Shown: positions 26,534 to 37,330, numbered from the stretch's first letter. The stretch is DNA of 61,486 nucleotides from Bacillota bacterium (GCA_012839805.1 DUMU01000015.1:1-61486); one strand, 5' to 3'. Made by a program: numbers and translations. The notes: generated by a model from the sequence alone, not told the origin.

Positions 26534-29500
26534 ATGTGGCGCTGGGGGCCGCTTACGCTGCTCCAGCCGGCCGGCCTGACGGCCCTGCTTCTCCTTCCGG
26601 CCATCGTGCTGCTTCATTGGTTGCATCGCGAGCGCCAGGACCGGCGCGTTCCCAGCCTTTACCTCTGGCGGCGCCTTAGCCGCCGGGTGAGACGCCGGAG
26701 CTTCTGGCAGCAACTGCTCTCATCCGGGGTCTTCTGGCTGCAGGCCCTGGCCGCCCTTACCTTCGCCCTGATCCTTGCCCGCCCCGTCTGGACCGGGACT
26801 GGCCCCCCACCGGCGGAATGGGTCGTGATTGTCGATCGTTCCGCAAGCCTTAAGGCCAGTGCCGCCCCGTTTCTGCCGGCCGCCCCCACCCCCGCCCCGG
26901 CCGTCACCCCCGGCGGCCATCCGGCCGGAGGTCCCCTGGCCGGAGGGCCCTCGGCCAGCGGTCCACCGGCCGGGGTCGTGCCGGCCCGACCCTCTTCCCA
27001 GGCCGCGGGCAACCCGCAGCCCGCCGCCGGTGAACACGGATCGGCGAAGGACGGGTTCACCCGGGGTGAACTGCTTTTGGACCGTCTCGACCGGTTGGCC
27101 CGTGCGGCCCCACCCGGTGTCCGCTGGACGGTTATCGGAGCCGGTCCCGTTCCGCGGCTTCTCGCCCGGGACGTCGATCCCCACTCGCCGAGGTGGGCGG
27201 ACCTGCGCAGCGACCTGGGGCCCACGGCGGGGATCGCGAACTGGGAGGCGACCGGGCGGCTGGTGCAAGCGGTGATGACGGAAAGGACCGAGGAGGTCTT
27301 GCTGGCTACCGATGGCGGGATCCCTCCTGCCGTCCTGGCGGCCCATCTGCCGCAGGTCACCCGAATAGTCGATCTGGCAGGAGACCGGACCGCCGCCACC
27401 ACCCTCGCCCAGGAAGCCCCCATCGCCAATCTGGGTCTGGTTGACCTGCGCCTGCAACCGGTGGGAGACTCCCTCTCCCGCTTCGAAGTCCTGGCCGTGG
27501 TCAAGAACGGCGGCGAGGTTGAGCTCCCCTACACCCTCAGCTGGTCCACGGGGAACCGGCGGCTCGCCACCGATACCGGAAGGCTTCGGGCCGGGGAAGA
27601 GAGGCGAATCGTTCGCCGGCTCGCCCTGCTACCCGGTACTGAACTCGCCTTACATCTCACCACCCCCGGACCCGACCAGCTGGCCGAGGACGATACGGCC
27701 TTCGCGGTGGCCTTGCCGCTGCGTAGCGTCCGGGTCCTGGTTGCCTCGCCGGGAAATCCCGCTCTGGTTCGTGCTCTCTCCCTTACCCCCCGGGTGGCAG
27801 TAGAAGAGATCGCCCGGCCGGAGGAACTGGCGAGGATGGGGCCCCAGGATCTTGCCCGCTATGATCTTCTCCTCTTCGATCGCCTCCCGCCTCCGGCCTG
27901 GCCCCCCCGCCCTCTCGTCACCATCGGCCTCTCTCCCCGGGAGGTGTGGCCGGTCCTTACCCCGCTGGAGCAGGCCGCAGTTCGTCGCCTCGAGGGGACC
28001 GGGACAGAGTCCAACACCACCACCGTAGAGTGGGACGACCGGCATCCCCTCTCCCGTTACGTACCCTGGTCCGAGATCCGGGTGGAGGCCGCGGCCGCCT
28101 GGCCGGTGTTACCGGGCGCCTTGCCGCTTTGGCAATCCCGGGAGGGCGCCCTGATGCAGGTGGGAGCAGGTCTTCCACCCCGGGTCTTCGTGGCCTTCCC
28201 GCTCCAGCAATCCGACTGGCTATCGCGAGTCTCCTTCCCGATCTGGGTCAAGAACCTGGTCGACTGGACACTTCCGTGGGCCGACCGGCCCATCGGGCCG
28301 GTGCTACGCCCGGGCGATCCTTTACCGGAATGGCTCCTGGGCGTGGCCGGGGAAGCGGGGCGAGTAGTGTCCCCGCCGGCGGGGACCGCTTTGAGTACAG
28401 GAGAGGAGACGGGGCGGAACTCGTCCTCAGGCTCCAGCGCCGGCGGTTCTTCTTGGGAGATAGTCTTGCCGGACGGCCGCGCCCGGCGGCTAGGACCAGA
28501 AGAAGGGCTCCGGAACTACCGGGTCCCTGAAGATGCTCCGCCCGGGCCTTACTGGCTGCGCCGCCAGGGTGAACTGGTGGCCGGCTGGTCGGTCTCGCTC
28601 CTGGCTGCCGAGGAGACGAGCCTCGTGCCTCAGCCCGCTTTGACTCCCTCCCCCGCCCCCCGCACCGCCGGCCCGGGCACCAGGTCGCCCCTGGCCACCG
28701 CCGGCCCGCTGACTCCGGGAAAACCCTGGCTGCGGTTGCTCCTCGTTTTCTTGCTGGCCGTCCTTCTTCTCGAGCTCGGTTTGATGCTCCGGGAAGGCCG
28801 GCCGCTCCCCCGGCTCCTTGCGAACCGCCGGCCCTCCCCGGCCCGGAGGAGACAACCGGCGGACTCCCCACCCGGGCGGAGGACGCCGCCCCCGGGATCG
28901 TCCCGGCACGAGCGGCGCCTGGCCATCGCTCTCCGCCTGGTAGCTCTGCTCCTGCTCGTGGTTGCCCTGGCCGGCCCTCATCTGCCCGTCGGAACGCCCC
29001 TTTCGGCCCGCATCTACCTCGCCGACCTTTCCGACAGCATCGACCCGGCGGCCCGCGAACGGGTTCAGGCCTGGCTGCAACAGGAGCTCGGGCGCCGTGA
29101 TCGTAACCACCTGGCCGCGGTGGTGGCCTTTGGCTCCGAAGCGGTAGTCGACCGTCCCTTGCTGGCCGGGGAGGATCTCCCCTGGCCCGGTTTCACCTCC
29201 CGGCCGGAAGGGGGAGCGACGGACATAGGCAGCGCCTTGGCCCTGGGCGCAGCCCTGGCCAAACCGGAGGCACCTAGCCGGCTGGTGCTCATTTCCGACG
29301 GCGGGGAAACCACCGGCTCGGCGCTTTTGGCCGCGGAACGGGTCCGGCAACTGGGCATACCCATCGACGTCCTGCCCCTGCCTGGTGCTCTGGGGGACGA
29401 GACCGGGGTGGCCGCCCTCGACGTCGCCCCCCGGGTGCACCGGGGTGAGACCGTCCTGGCCACCTTGCTCCTTTACCATTCGGGTTTACCGGATCACGTC

Positions 29501-31699
29501 CCGCTCACCCTGCAGCTGGACGGTGGCCTCTTGTGGTCGGGGGAGATAGCAGTTCAACCGGGGAAGAATGCCCTACGATTCCCGGTCACCTTCCCGGCGG
29601 CGGGATTGGCCCGCCTGGAAGCGGTCATCTCACCCCGTCACGACGGGCTGCGGGAGAATAACCGGGCCCAAGCGCTCGTCTTCGTGACCGGAAGCCCACG
29701 GGTGCTGCTGGCAAGCCGCGAGCCAACCCTGGCGACCGCGCTGGAGCAGGGCGGCCTTCAGGTGGAGGTTCGTTCCCCCCTCACCCTTCCCGCCCGTATC
29801 GGTGACTATGCCCCTTATTCCGCTCTCATCCTGGATGACGTGCCGGCTTATCTGCTGAACAACCCGCAGCTTATGGCCATTCGCCTCTTCGTGGAACGGC
29901 TGGGCGGAGGCCTTCTGGTCCTCGGCGGCCCCAATAGCTTCGGTCCGGGCGGGTACTTCGGGACTCCCCTGGATGAGGTGCTGCCGGTCTACTCAGAGGC
30001 GCCGGAACGGGTTTACGCTCCCAGCCTCACCATGCTCCTCGTGCTCGATCAATCGGGAAGCATGGGCGATCTGGCCGGCGGCCAGACCAAACTGCAGCTG
30101 GCCCAGGAGGCGGCCCTGAGAGCGGTCTCACTCCTCTCCCCCGGCGACCTGGTGGGCGTAATCGCCTTTGAGAGTTCTCCGGTCTGGGTAGTTCCTTTGC
30201 AGCGGGCCGAAAACCAGGCGATCATCAGGACCCAGATCGGGCGCCTGCAAGCCGGCGGCGGAACTACCATTGCCCCCGCCCTCGAGGAGGCCATCCGGGC
30301 CCTGGAGGGGCTGGATAGCGCGGTCAAGCACGTCATTCTCCTGACCGACGGGCGCGGTGAGAGTAGTGATTTCTCGGCTCAGATCCGCCGCCTGCGCCAG
30401 CTAGGAGCCACCGTTTCCACCGTGGCCGTGGGCAAGGATGCCGACCGGGAGCTCCTGGCCCGCCTGGCCGAACAGGGCGAAGGCCGCTACTACTTTGCCG
30501 AAGATCCCCAGCAGGTTCCCAGTATCTTTGCCGCCGAAACCGCCACGGTGGCCCAGGACCTGAGGGTGAACCGCCGCTTCCGTCCCCGGGAAGTCCGGCC
30601 GGCTTCCTTCATCCGTGCTCTTGTACCCTCGGGCGAGCTCCCCCTGCTGGATGGATTTACCATCACCACGGCCAAGCCGGGAGCAATCGTCCATTACGTG
30701 GTCCCGCCGGAAGATTACCCCCTTTTGGCCTCCGGCCGCTTCGGACTGGGCCAGACTCTCGTCTTTACCTCCTCCCCCGCCGGTGACTGGGGAAAGTCAT
30801 GGAGGGAGTGGCCGCTCCTTACTCCCCTTCTCTTGCAGCTGGTTCGAAGCGTGCTGCCCGAACCGCCGGGAACCGGCCTCAACGCCCGCCTGGAACTCTT
30901 GGGCGATCGTGCCGAACTGGCTCTCGAAGCTCTCAATCCGGACGGAACCTACCGTCACTATCTTGAACCCCGCGCCACGTTGCTGTTCCCGGACGGCAAC
31001 GTTTTACAGGCAACGATGAACGAGATCGAACCCGGCCTCTACCGGGCGAGCTTCCCCGCCGGGCAGCCGGGGGAGTATGTCGCCACCGTTCAAGCCGGGG
31101 AAAGCCGGGTGCTCGCGGCCGCCAGCCTCCCTTACTCCGCCGAATACCGCGAAGCGGGAGCAAACCTGGCGCTTCTTTTTGAACTTTCCGCTCTGACCGG
31201 AGGACATATGCTAAGCTTCTCCGATTCGGCCTGGGACCTCCCGACCGGGCGCACGCCGGCGGGTCTACCGCTTGCTCCCTACCTGGTGTTGCTCGGCGCC
31301 CTGGTCTTCCTGGCCGATCTGGCCGCCCGTTACCTGACGGCAGCTGCCCGGGCCCGGCTGGGGCGCGCCGCCAGGGTCGTGCTGGATCGTATGGATAAGC
31401 TCCCTCTCCTCAGGAGTTTGGCCGCCGCCGGGCGGCGGGCCGGCCGGTACCTCGGGCGACGCCCAAAGCCGGCGACGGCGGCCGCGCCCGTGCCCCCGGC
31501 TGAAACTCTGCCCCCCGAGCCCACCCCGGCGGAGGACTTCGTTACCGTGGTACAAGAACGGCTCCGCCAACGCCTGGCTGAACTGCAGCGCCACCCGGTA
31601 AGCCGGTGGCAGGCAGGGCGTCCTGCCGGGGAGGATGGCACCGGCTACCGTGCCGCCCGCCTTTACCTGGCGCGGCGTCGCCGGCGCAAGCAGTCTTAG
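26534..31699 (+). CDS. giant triple-VWA membrane protein (BatA-like fusion)
   Basis: 1721 residues in one uninterrupted frame. N-terminal BatA-like membrane anchor (LLLLPAIVLLHWLHRER, about 15-30, and a second helix near 70-90), VWA-1 with MIDAS DRSAS at 101-105, then a beta region. A middle helix (LLLVFLLAVLLLELGLML, about 732-752), a basic linker, and a second anchor helix (796-817) precede VWA-2 with DLSDS at 831-835. A GATase-like segment (SALILDDVPAYLLNN, LGGGLLVLGGPNS) leads to VWA-3 with a complete MIDAS: DQSGSM (1172-1177), GGGTTIAPALEEA and LLTDGRGESS. A last helix near 1580-1602 and a basic tail end it. It looks like two usually separate proteins fused. ATG follows TGAGGAGG. Presumed role: metal-dependent adhesion/assembly in an envelope complex handled by MoxR. 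Confidence 0.85.
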   Translation: MWRWGPLTLLQPAGLTALLLLPAIVLLHWLHRERQDRRVPSLYLWRRLSRRVRRRSFWQQLLSSGVFWLQALAALTFALILARPVWTGTGPPPAEWVVIVDRSASLKASAAPFLPAAPTPAPAVTPGGHPAGGPLAGGPSASGPPAGVVPARPSSQAAGNPQPAAGEHGSAKDGFTRGELLLDRLDRLARAAPPGVRWTVIGAGPVPRLLARDVDPHSPRWADLRSDLGPTAGIANWEATGRLVQAVMTERTEEVLLATDGGIPPAVLAAHLPQVTRIVDLAGDRTAATTLAQEAPIANLGLVDLRLQPVGDSLSRFEVLAVVKNGGEVELPYTLSWSTGNRRLATDTGRLRAGEERRIVRRLALLPGTELALHLTTPGPDQLAEDDTAFAVALPLRSVRVLVASPGNPALVRALSLTPRVAVEEIARPEELARMGPQDLARYDLLLFDRLPPPAWPPRPLVTIGLSPREVWPVLTPLEQAAVRRLEGTGTESNTTTVEWDDRHPLSRYVPWSEIRVEAAAAWPVLPGALPLWQSREGALMQVGAGLPPRVFVAFPLQQSDWLSRVSFPIWVKNLVDWTLPWADRPIGPVLRPGDPLPEWLLGVAGEAGRVVSPPAGTALSTGEETGRNSSSGSSAGGSSWEIVLPDGRARRLGPEEGLRNYRVPEDAPPGPYWLRRQGELVAGWSVSLLAAEETSLVPQPALTPSPAPRTAGPGTRSPLATAGPLTPGKPWLRLLLVFLLAVLLLELGLMLREGRPLPRLLANRRPSPARRRQPADSPPGRRTPPPGSSRHERRLAIALRLVALLLLVVALAGPHLPVGTPLSARIYLADLSDSIDPAARERVQAWLQQELGRRDRNHLAAVVAFGSEAVVDRPLLAGEDLPWPGFTSRPEGGATDIGSALALGAALAKPEAPSRLVLISDGGETTGSALLAAERVRQLGIPIDVLPLPGALGDETGVAALDVAPRVHRGETVLATLLLYHSGLPDHVPLTLQLDGGLLWSGEIAVQPGKNALRFPVTFPAAGLARLEAVISPRHDGLRENNRAQALVFVTGSPRVLLASREPTLATALEQGGLQVEVRSPLTLPARIGDYAPYSALILDDVPAYLLNNPQLMAIRLFVERLGGGLLVLGGPNSFGPGGYFGTPLDEVLPVYSEAPERVYAPSLTMLLVLDQSGSMGDLAGGQTKLQLAQEAALRAVSLLSPGDLVGVIAFESSPVWVVPLQRAENQAIIRTQIGRLQAGGGTTIAPALEEAIRALEGLDSAVKHVILLTDGRGESSDFSAQIRRLRQLGATVSTVAVGKDADRELLARLAEQGEGRYYFAEDPQQVPSIFAAETATVAQDLRVNRRFRPREVRPASFIRALVPSGELPLLDGFTITTAKPGAIVHYVVPPEDYPLLASGRFGLGQTLVFTSSPAGDWGKSWREWPLLTPLLLQLVRSVLPEPPGTGLNARLELLGDRAELALEALNPDGTYRHYLEPRATLLFPDGNVLQATMNEIEPGLYRASFPAGQPGEYVATVQAGESRVLAAASLPYSAEYREAGANLALLFELSALTGGHMLSFSDSAWDLPTGRTPAGLPLAPYLVLLGALVFLADLAARYLTAAARARLGRAARVVLDRMDKLPLLRSLAAAGRRAGRYLGRRPKPATAAAPVPPAETLPPEPTPAEDFVTVVQERLRQRLAELQRHPVSRWQAGRPAGEDGTGYRAARLYLARRRRRKQS

Positions 31700-31784
31700 A
31701 CACGCGTGGGGTTGATGACGACAGGACGAAGGTGCTGCGAGATGCGAGGTTGAACAAAGACATGCGGATGAACAAACCACCAAG

Positions 31785-33044
31785 GTGAAAGGGGGAAGCG
31801 GCGACCATCCCGCCCGCCCGCCGGGCATGGCCCTGTACTTGAGCACGCCCGGGGCGCAGCTTGTTACGCCGCGCTGGCAGATGTGGTTTCACTCCGCACC
31901 GGTCGTCTTTCTTCTGGTATTGCTGGCCGTTGTCGTCTGCTCTGGCTCCGCCTCCGCCGGTCCACCCGGTGCAACGGTGGTGCTCTCGGGGCGCTCGGGC
32001 TTCGAGGGCTCGCTGGCCCGGGGAGTACGGTGGTCGGAGGGCGGGTCATCGCCCGGATGGGAGCTGGACCACGAAGGCTTGGCTCGGGGCGAAGGCCAAT
32101 TGACTACGGCCGTGATCGAGCTTCCCCTGCCCGTAGTGGAGGTGGTGGCCTCCTGGAATGCCTTCACTCCCCCGGGGGCAAAGCTGCGAATCGAGCTTCG
32201 CGCCTCGGCCCGGGAGGATCTATGGACGCCCTGGTTCTCCATGGCCGTCTGGCCCAACGGCCAAGGAACTCCGGGGTTACGCAAGCATCTTTCGGGCCGG
32301 GTCAATGAGGACACCCTGGTCCTGACGGAACCCGCCCGCCGCTTCCAGCTGCGGGTAACCCTGTACCCCAACGAAAACGGCCACTCGCCGCGGCTGCGGC
32401 TCCTCGCCCTCGCCGGATCGACTCCGTTGCGCCAGCCACCGCCCGAACAACTCGCTACGGTCGCCTTCACGGATGGGGAGACTTCGCGGCCGCCCGCGTG
32501 GGGAAAGAGCCTCCCGGTGCCCTTCCGTTCCCAGCGTTGGGAGGATCCTTCGATTTCCGGCCGCATTTGCGGCCCGACCTCCCTGGCCATGATCCTCGAG
32601 TATTACGGGCAGTCGCTACCCACCGAGCGTGTGGCCGCGCTGGCTTACGACCGGCTAAACGGGATCTACGGCAACTGGCCCTTCCTGGCCGCCGTGGCCG
32701 CCGAGGCCGGACTGGAAAGCTACGTTACCCGGTTCACCGACTGGAGCGGAATCGAGGCGGAGATCCTCGCCGGCCATCCGGCCATCTTGTCGGTCCGGTT
32801 TGGGCCCGGTGAGTTGCCGGGGGCACCTATCTCCGCCAGCTCCGGACACCTCCTGGTCGTCGCCGGCTTCACGGAGACGGGAGACGTTCTGGTCAACGAT
32901 CCGGCCGCCTGGACGGAGGAAACGGGGCGAATCGTCTACGACCGCCGGGCCCTGCTCTCCGCCTGGGCCAACGGGGTGGCCATCCTCGTCCATGGACCTT
33001 CTCCGGCGGACCGCTCCGCCACCGGCCTCCCTGACACTCCATGA
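31785..33044 (+). CDS. secreted C39-like cysteine peptidase
   Basis: 419 residues. A hydrophobic signal/anchor (VVFLLVLLAVVVCSGSASA, about 40-60) precedes a beta-sandwich-like domain (about 65-230) and a papain-like C39_2 domain (about 240-405): catalytic Cys in GRICGPTSLAMILEYYG, His in SSGHLLVVAGFTETG, and Asp/Asn in LVNDPAAW. The start is uncertain: GTG 31785 has a fair ribosome site, ATG codons at 31827 and further in are alternatives. It follows the triple-VWA gene by 85 bp on the same strand and may belong to the cluster. Substrate unknown. Confidence 0.8.
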   Translation: MKGGSGDHPARPPGMALYLSTPGAQLVTPRWQMWFHSAPVVFLLVLLAVVVCSGSASAGPPGATVVLSGRSGFEGSLARGVRWSEGGSSPGWELDHEGLARGEGQLTTAVIELPLPVVEVVASWNAFTPPGAKLRIELRASAREDLWTPWFSMAVWPNGQGTPGLRKHLSGRVNEDTLVLTEPARRFQLRVTLYPNENGHSPRLRLLALAGSTPLRQPPPEQLATVAFTDGETSRPPAWGKSLPVPFRSQRWEDPSISGRICGPTSLAMILEYYGQSLPTERVAALAYDRLNGIYGNWPFLAAVAAEAGLESYVTRFTDWSGIEAEILAGHPAILSVRFGPGELPGAPISASSGHLLVVAGFTETGDVLVNDPAAWTEETGRIVYDRRALLSAWANGVAILVHGPSPADRSATGLPDTP

Positions 33045-33194
33045 CGCTCCCCGGCGCCTCCCTGACGCGGCCTGAACTCCTGGCCGTCATGCGGGATAAT
33101 AAGCAACCTGGCACGGGTGGCGGCATAGAATGGAATGACCCTTCAGCTACTCACGGCCCCGGTCCCGGGGCGCCCGCTGCCGAGGTGAGATGGG

Positions 33195-33551
33195 ATGGAG
33201 GCAGAGCTTGCGAACCGCCGGCTTCAACTCATCGTGGAGCATTCGTGGGTGGTGGAGACTTTACACCAGCTGAAAACGGGCAGCATGTACCATTTGGCGT
33301 ATGCCACCACCCACATCGACCCGGCAGTACTCGACGACCTCCGCAGCGGGCTCCTGGCTCCCGGAACTCGCGCCGAGGTAGCTCTACTGCAGGGCTCGAC
33401 CCTGCACCCGGTGGCAGCCGTAGAGTTGACCCAGATCAATGACTACCTGAGTTACGTACGTTTCGACTTCCGCTTGATCCACGTAAACGACGACATTCCC
33501 CTGCCTCCGGAGCGCTTCCGCCTTCTTTGCCGGTACGTACCCGGTTCATGA
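33195..33551 (+). CDS. hypothetical protein, small soluble
   Basis: 118 residues, not recognised. Opens MEAELANRRLQLIVEHSWVV with no signal or membrane segment; a mixed alpha/beta pattern, with conserved-looking aromatic stretches (MYHLAYATTHID, NDYLSYVRFDFRLIHVND). ATG at 33195 has AGGTGAGATGGG upstream and codon use matches neighbours, so it is probably a real gene. It stands alone, 150 bp after the C39 gene. Confidence 0.6.
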   Translation: MEAELANRRLQLIVEHSWVVETLHQLKTGSMYHLAYATTHIDPAVLDDLRSGLLAPGTRAEVALLQGSTLHPVAAVELTQINDYLSYVRFDFRLIHVNDDIPLPPERFRLLCRYVPGS

Positions 33552-33631
33552 AGAGCCGGCTTGAACTCTCCTTAGCTGCCCCGCCGGGCCGCGCGGCACC
33601 ATATCCGTGCCGGTGAAGGGGCAGATAGGCA

Positions 33632-33670
33632 GGTAGTAGGATACAGGACAGTAGGATAGTAGGACTGAAG
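33632..33670 (+). repeat. short purine-rich tandem repeat upstream of the FabL-like gene
   Basis: Units of 7-8 bp: TAGTAGG, ATACAGG, ACAGTAGG, ATAGTAGG, ACTGAAGG. Purine-rich on the sense strand of the next gene, ending about 50 bp before its start. Same style as 17652-17700 and 44509-44549. Confidence 0.5.
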
Positions 33671-33722
33671 GCTCCCTTACCGAATACTAAGGATGGTTCA
33701 CGCATCACAAGGAGGAGTCATC

Positions 33723-34571
33723 GTGCCTACGGAAACGCCATCACCGGCACCCGTCCCGGCATCTGTCCCCGGCTTCGACCTCGGAAACGATCTGCCTCGC
33801 CTCCAGGGCTGGGCTCTGATTCTCGGCGCATCCAGCGGCTTCGGCCGGGCCACCGCGCTCGCCCTCGCGGCCGCCGGGATGAACATTGCCGGCGTCCACC
33901 TGGACCGGCGCGCCACCCTGGCCCAGGCCGAGGAAACCAGGGCCGCGATACAAGCGGCGGGCCGGGAAGCGCTCTTTTTCAACTTGAATGCTGCCGCGGC
34001 CGAAACCCGGGCGCAGGTGACGGCCGCGCTGCGGGAGCGCGGCGCCAAGATCCGGGTTCTCTTGCATTCGCTCGCGTTCGGGAGTCTCAAGCCCTTCATC
34101 GCCGAGCGGCCCGAGGATGCCCTCACCCAGCCACAGCTGGAGATGACCCTGGACGTGATGGCCAATTCCCTCGTGTACTGGGTGCAGGACCTCGTGAGGG
34201 CGGATCTCTTCGCACCATCGGCCCGGGTTTTCGCCATGACCAGCGCCGGCTCCGCCCGGTCCTGGTTCTCATATGGAGCGGTATCAGCCGCCAAGGCGGC
34301 CCTGGAATCTTATTGCCGGCAGCTCGCCCTCGAACTTGCTCCCCGCGGGATCACCGTCAATGCGCTGCGCGCCGGCGTCACCGACACCCCCGCCCTGCGC
34401 AAGATTCCGGGGCATGAAGAGATGCTGGAAGAAGCGCGGCGGCGCAACCCGAGCGGTCGGCTCACTCAACCCGAGGATGTCGCCCGGGCGATCGTAGCGC
34501 TCACTTCGTCAGGTACCGGCTGGATCACCGGGAACGTAATCAATGTGGACGGCGGTGAGTTCATTGCCTGA
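33723..34571 (+). CDS. FabL-like enoyl-ACP reductase / SDR oxidoreductase
   Basis: 282-residue short-chain dehydrogenase. N-terminal nucleotide loop LILGASSGFGRATALALAAA, an AFGSLKPF region where the NNAG block would be, and the catalytic YGAVSAAKAALESYCRQLAL, in which Tyr and Lys are separated by six residues (Y-x6-K). That spacing marks FabI/FabL enoyl reductases rather than classical SDRs (Y-x3-K), and the C-terminus (TPALRKIPGHEEMLEEARR, INVDGGEF) resembles B. subtilis FabL. Likely last step of fatty acid elongation. Start is GTG at 33723, placed by AAGGAGGAG 7 nt upstream; a Pro/Ala-rich ~25-residue leader precedes the core. Confidence 0.78.
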   Translation: MPTETPSPAPVPASVPGFDLGNDLPRLQGWALILGASSGFGRATALALAAAGMNIAGVHLDRRATLAQAEETRAAIQAAGREALFFNLNAAAAETRAQVTAALRERGAKIRVLLHSLAFGSLKPFIAERPEDALTQPQLEMTLDVMANSLVYWVQDLVRADLFAPSARVFAMTSAGSARSWFSYGAVSAAKAALESYCRQLALELAPRGITVNALRAGVTDTPALRKIPGHEEMLEEARRRNPSGRLTQPEDVARAIVALTSSGTGWITGNVINVDGGEFIA

Positions 34572-35178
34572 GGGCGATCTTAAGCCGGACCGCAAGCCCG
34601 GGCCGTGGTCTGAGCCCGGGCTTGTGCCCGGACCAGAGCCTGGGTTTATGCCACGACCTGGGCCTGAGCCTGAGCGCCGCTTTCGCCTGACGGCACGGCT
34701 CGTCATCGTCGACCGCCTGCCGCAGCCCGGGCGCCTTCTTCTCGTAAGCGCGCATGGTATACAGGCGTGGGTAACCCCCGGCGGGACGGTCGATCCAGGC
34801 GAAGAACCGAAAGCGACGGCCAAGCGGGAGGGAGAGGAAGAAGCGGGCATCGCGGTCAGGATCGAACGGCTGCTCTTCGTATCGATCCTGGTACCGGATG
34901 ACGTATGTGAGCTTTATTTCCTTGCCACTCCGCCAACGGGGGTCAGGGTGAACGCGGGCCCCTCTCGCGGGTCGTGCTGGTCGTGGGCGGACCCCGACGG
35001 CCCTTTGCGGACCGCCCGCTGGTTTACGCGCGAAGAGCTGGCCGCGGAGCCCCTTCCCGTCTACCCCAGCGTGCTTCGTACCCAATTATGGGAAGCGCTG
35101 AACAAATACCAGGGATCAGGTCCTACCTGGCCTGATCCCTATCTGGGCATCATTCGCCGCGGATCACCTTGGAGATAA
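34543..35178 (+). CDS. Nudix hydrolase
   Basis: Hydrolyses a nucleoside diphosphate linked to another moiety; substrate unknown. The full Nudix box is present: GTVDPGEEPKATAKREGEEE followed by AGI (G-x5-E-x7-RE-x2-EE-x-G), around residues 78-100. The first ~45 residues are a Pro/Gly/Glu-rich repeat (PGPEPGFMPRPGPEPE) with no fold. The frame overlaps the FabL-like gene by 29 bp; the true start may be later (GTG 34555, TTG 34564 or ATG 34648). Confidence 0.82.
   Translation: MWTAVSSLPEGDLKPDRKPGPWSEPGLVPGPEPGFMPRPGPEPERRFRLTARLVIVDRLPQPGRLLLVSAHGIQAWVTPGGTVDPGEEPKATAKREGEEEAGIAVRIERLLFVSILVPDDVCELYFLATPPTGVRVNAGPSRGSCWSWADPDGPLRTARWFTREELAAEPLPVYPSVLRTQLWEALNKYQGSGPTWPDPYLGIIRRGSPWR
35112..35139. 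other. perfect 9-bp inverted repeat at the end of the Nudix gene
   Basis: GGGATCAGG (35112-35120) and CCTGATCCC (35131-35139) inside the last codons of the Nudix gene, facing convergent sufB. No T tract follows, so at best a weak terminator. Confidence 0.35.
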
Positions 35179-35259
35179 CGGAGAGCTTCCGGGGTCCCGG
35201 ACTCGGCCCCCGCGGCGTTCCCCGGCCGCCCACCCGGCTATCTACCCGCCCGGCCACCT

Positions 35260-36663
<1,404 letters not shown>

Positions 36664-36741
36664 GGGACTGCCTCCTAACAGTACAGCCCGCGGTAACCCG
36701 CTGATCGCATTGTACATGAATTCCGAGTAAAATGGTAGGGG

Positions 36742-37164
36742 TTAAACCTGCTCACGGCGGCGCGCCTTTTCCTTCCACTCCCGCTTCCATTCCAAGAGCG
36801 CGTAGATATCGCGGTAGGCCTGGTCCCAATCGCCCCGGAAGGGAACTCCCCGGTCATCCAGGTACACGTCGGCGGCGGGTTTCCCACCGCGCCCGTTCCC
36901 GGCTCCGGTCGCCGGCTCGGAGTCCTCGTTGATCCCGTCAAAAGGAATCCCGTGCTCGTACAGGTAGGCCGCGATCTCGTCCCGCTCGGTACGAGTGGTG
37001 TAGACGATGATCCGCCATCCCTCCGCCTTCAGCCGGCGGAGGGTCTCCGCCGCCCCGGGGATAGGGGGATCGAAGACCCCCCGGCCACGGTAGTGAGTGT
37101 ACTGGGTTATGGTTCCATCGAAGTCGACGCAAAGCGTACGGGTTCTCGCTCTTTCCATGGGCAT
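36742..37164 (-). CDS. HAD-like phosphatase, small
   Basis: 140 residues, HAD superfamily core without a large cap: motif I LCVDFDGTITQ (nucleophile Asp), motif II YTTRTERDEI, and a later KPAADVYLDDRGVPFRGDW block holding the acidic metal ligands. Resembles small bacterial hydrolases of the BT0820 type. A Gly/Asn-rich insert (EPATGAGNGRGG) splits it. The ATG at 37164 has GGGGGAGAGG upstream. Substrate unknown. Confidence 0.7.
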   Translation of the reverse strand: MPMERARTRTLCVDFDGTITQYTHYRGRGVFDPPIPGAAETLRRLKAEGWRIIVYTTRTERDEIAAYLYEHGIPFDGINEDSEPATGAGNGRGGKPAADVYLDDRGVPFRGDWDQAYRDIYALLEWKREWKEKARRREQV

Positions 37165-37266
37165 AAACCCTCTCCCCCTGACCTCTCCCCCGACTCTGGA
37201 GCCAAGTCAAACACGCTCCGCTCCGGCATGCTTCCTGCCTGCATTGCAGCTGCATTAAAGACGTGA

Positions 37267-37330
37267 AAGGGTGGCGCCCCCCGGAGCACCCGGTTGAACT
37301 CCGGAGTGCCCATGCGGGACCGCCACCCTT
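37267..37330 (-). other. long nested hairpin upstream of the HAD gene
   Basis: A perfect 10-bp outer stem (37267-37276 AAGGGTGGCG with 37321-37330 CGCCACCCTT) encloses an imperfect inner stem (37283-37293 with 37300-37310). On the minus strand it follows the Gfo/Idh gene by 80 nt and is trailed only by CTTTCACGTCTTT, a poor U tract. Probably an mRNA end or processing structure. A 68-codon frame (37313-37107) behind an AAGGGTGG also starts here, but its codon use is unconvincing. Confidence 0.45.

Noticed and set aside
33632-33670. CRISPR-like repeat
   Set aside because: Units are 7-8 bp and contiguous, without spacers; no array with CRISPR dimensions was seen anywhere in the window.
37267-37330. 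T-box riboswitch (AAGGGTGGCGG resembles the T-box core)
   Set aside because: There is no room for stem I with a specifier loop downstream of the preceding stop codon, and the following gene is a phosphatase rather than an amino-acid gene.
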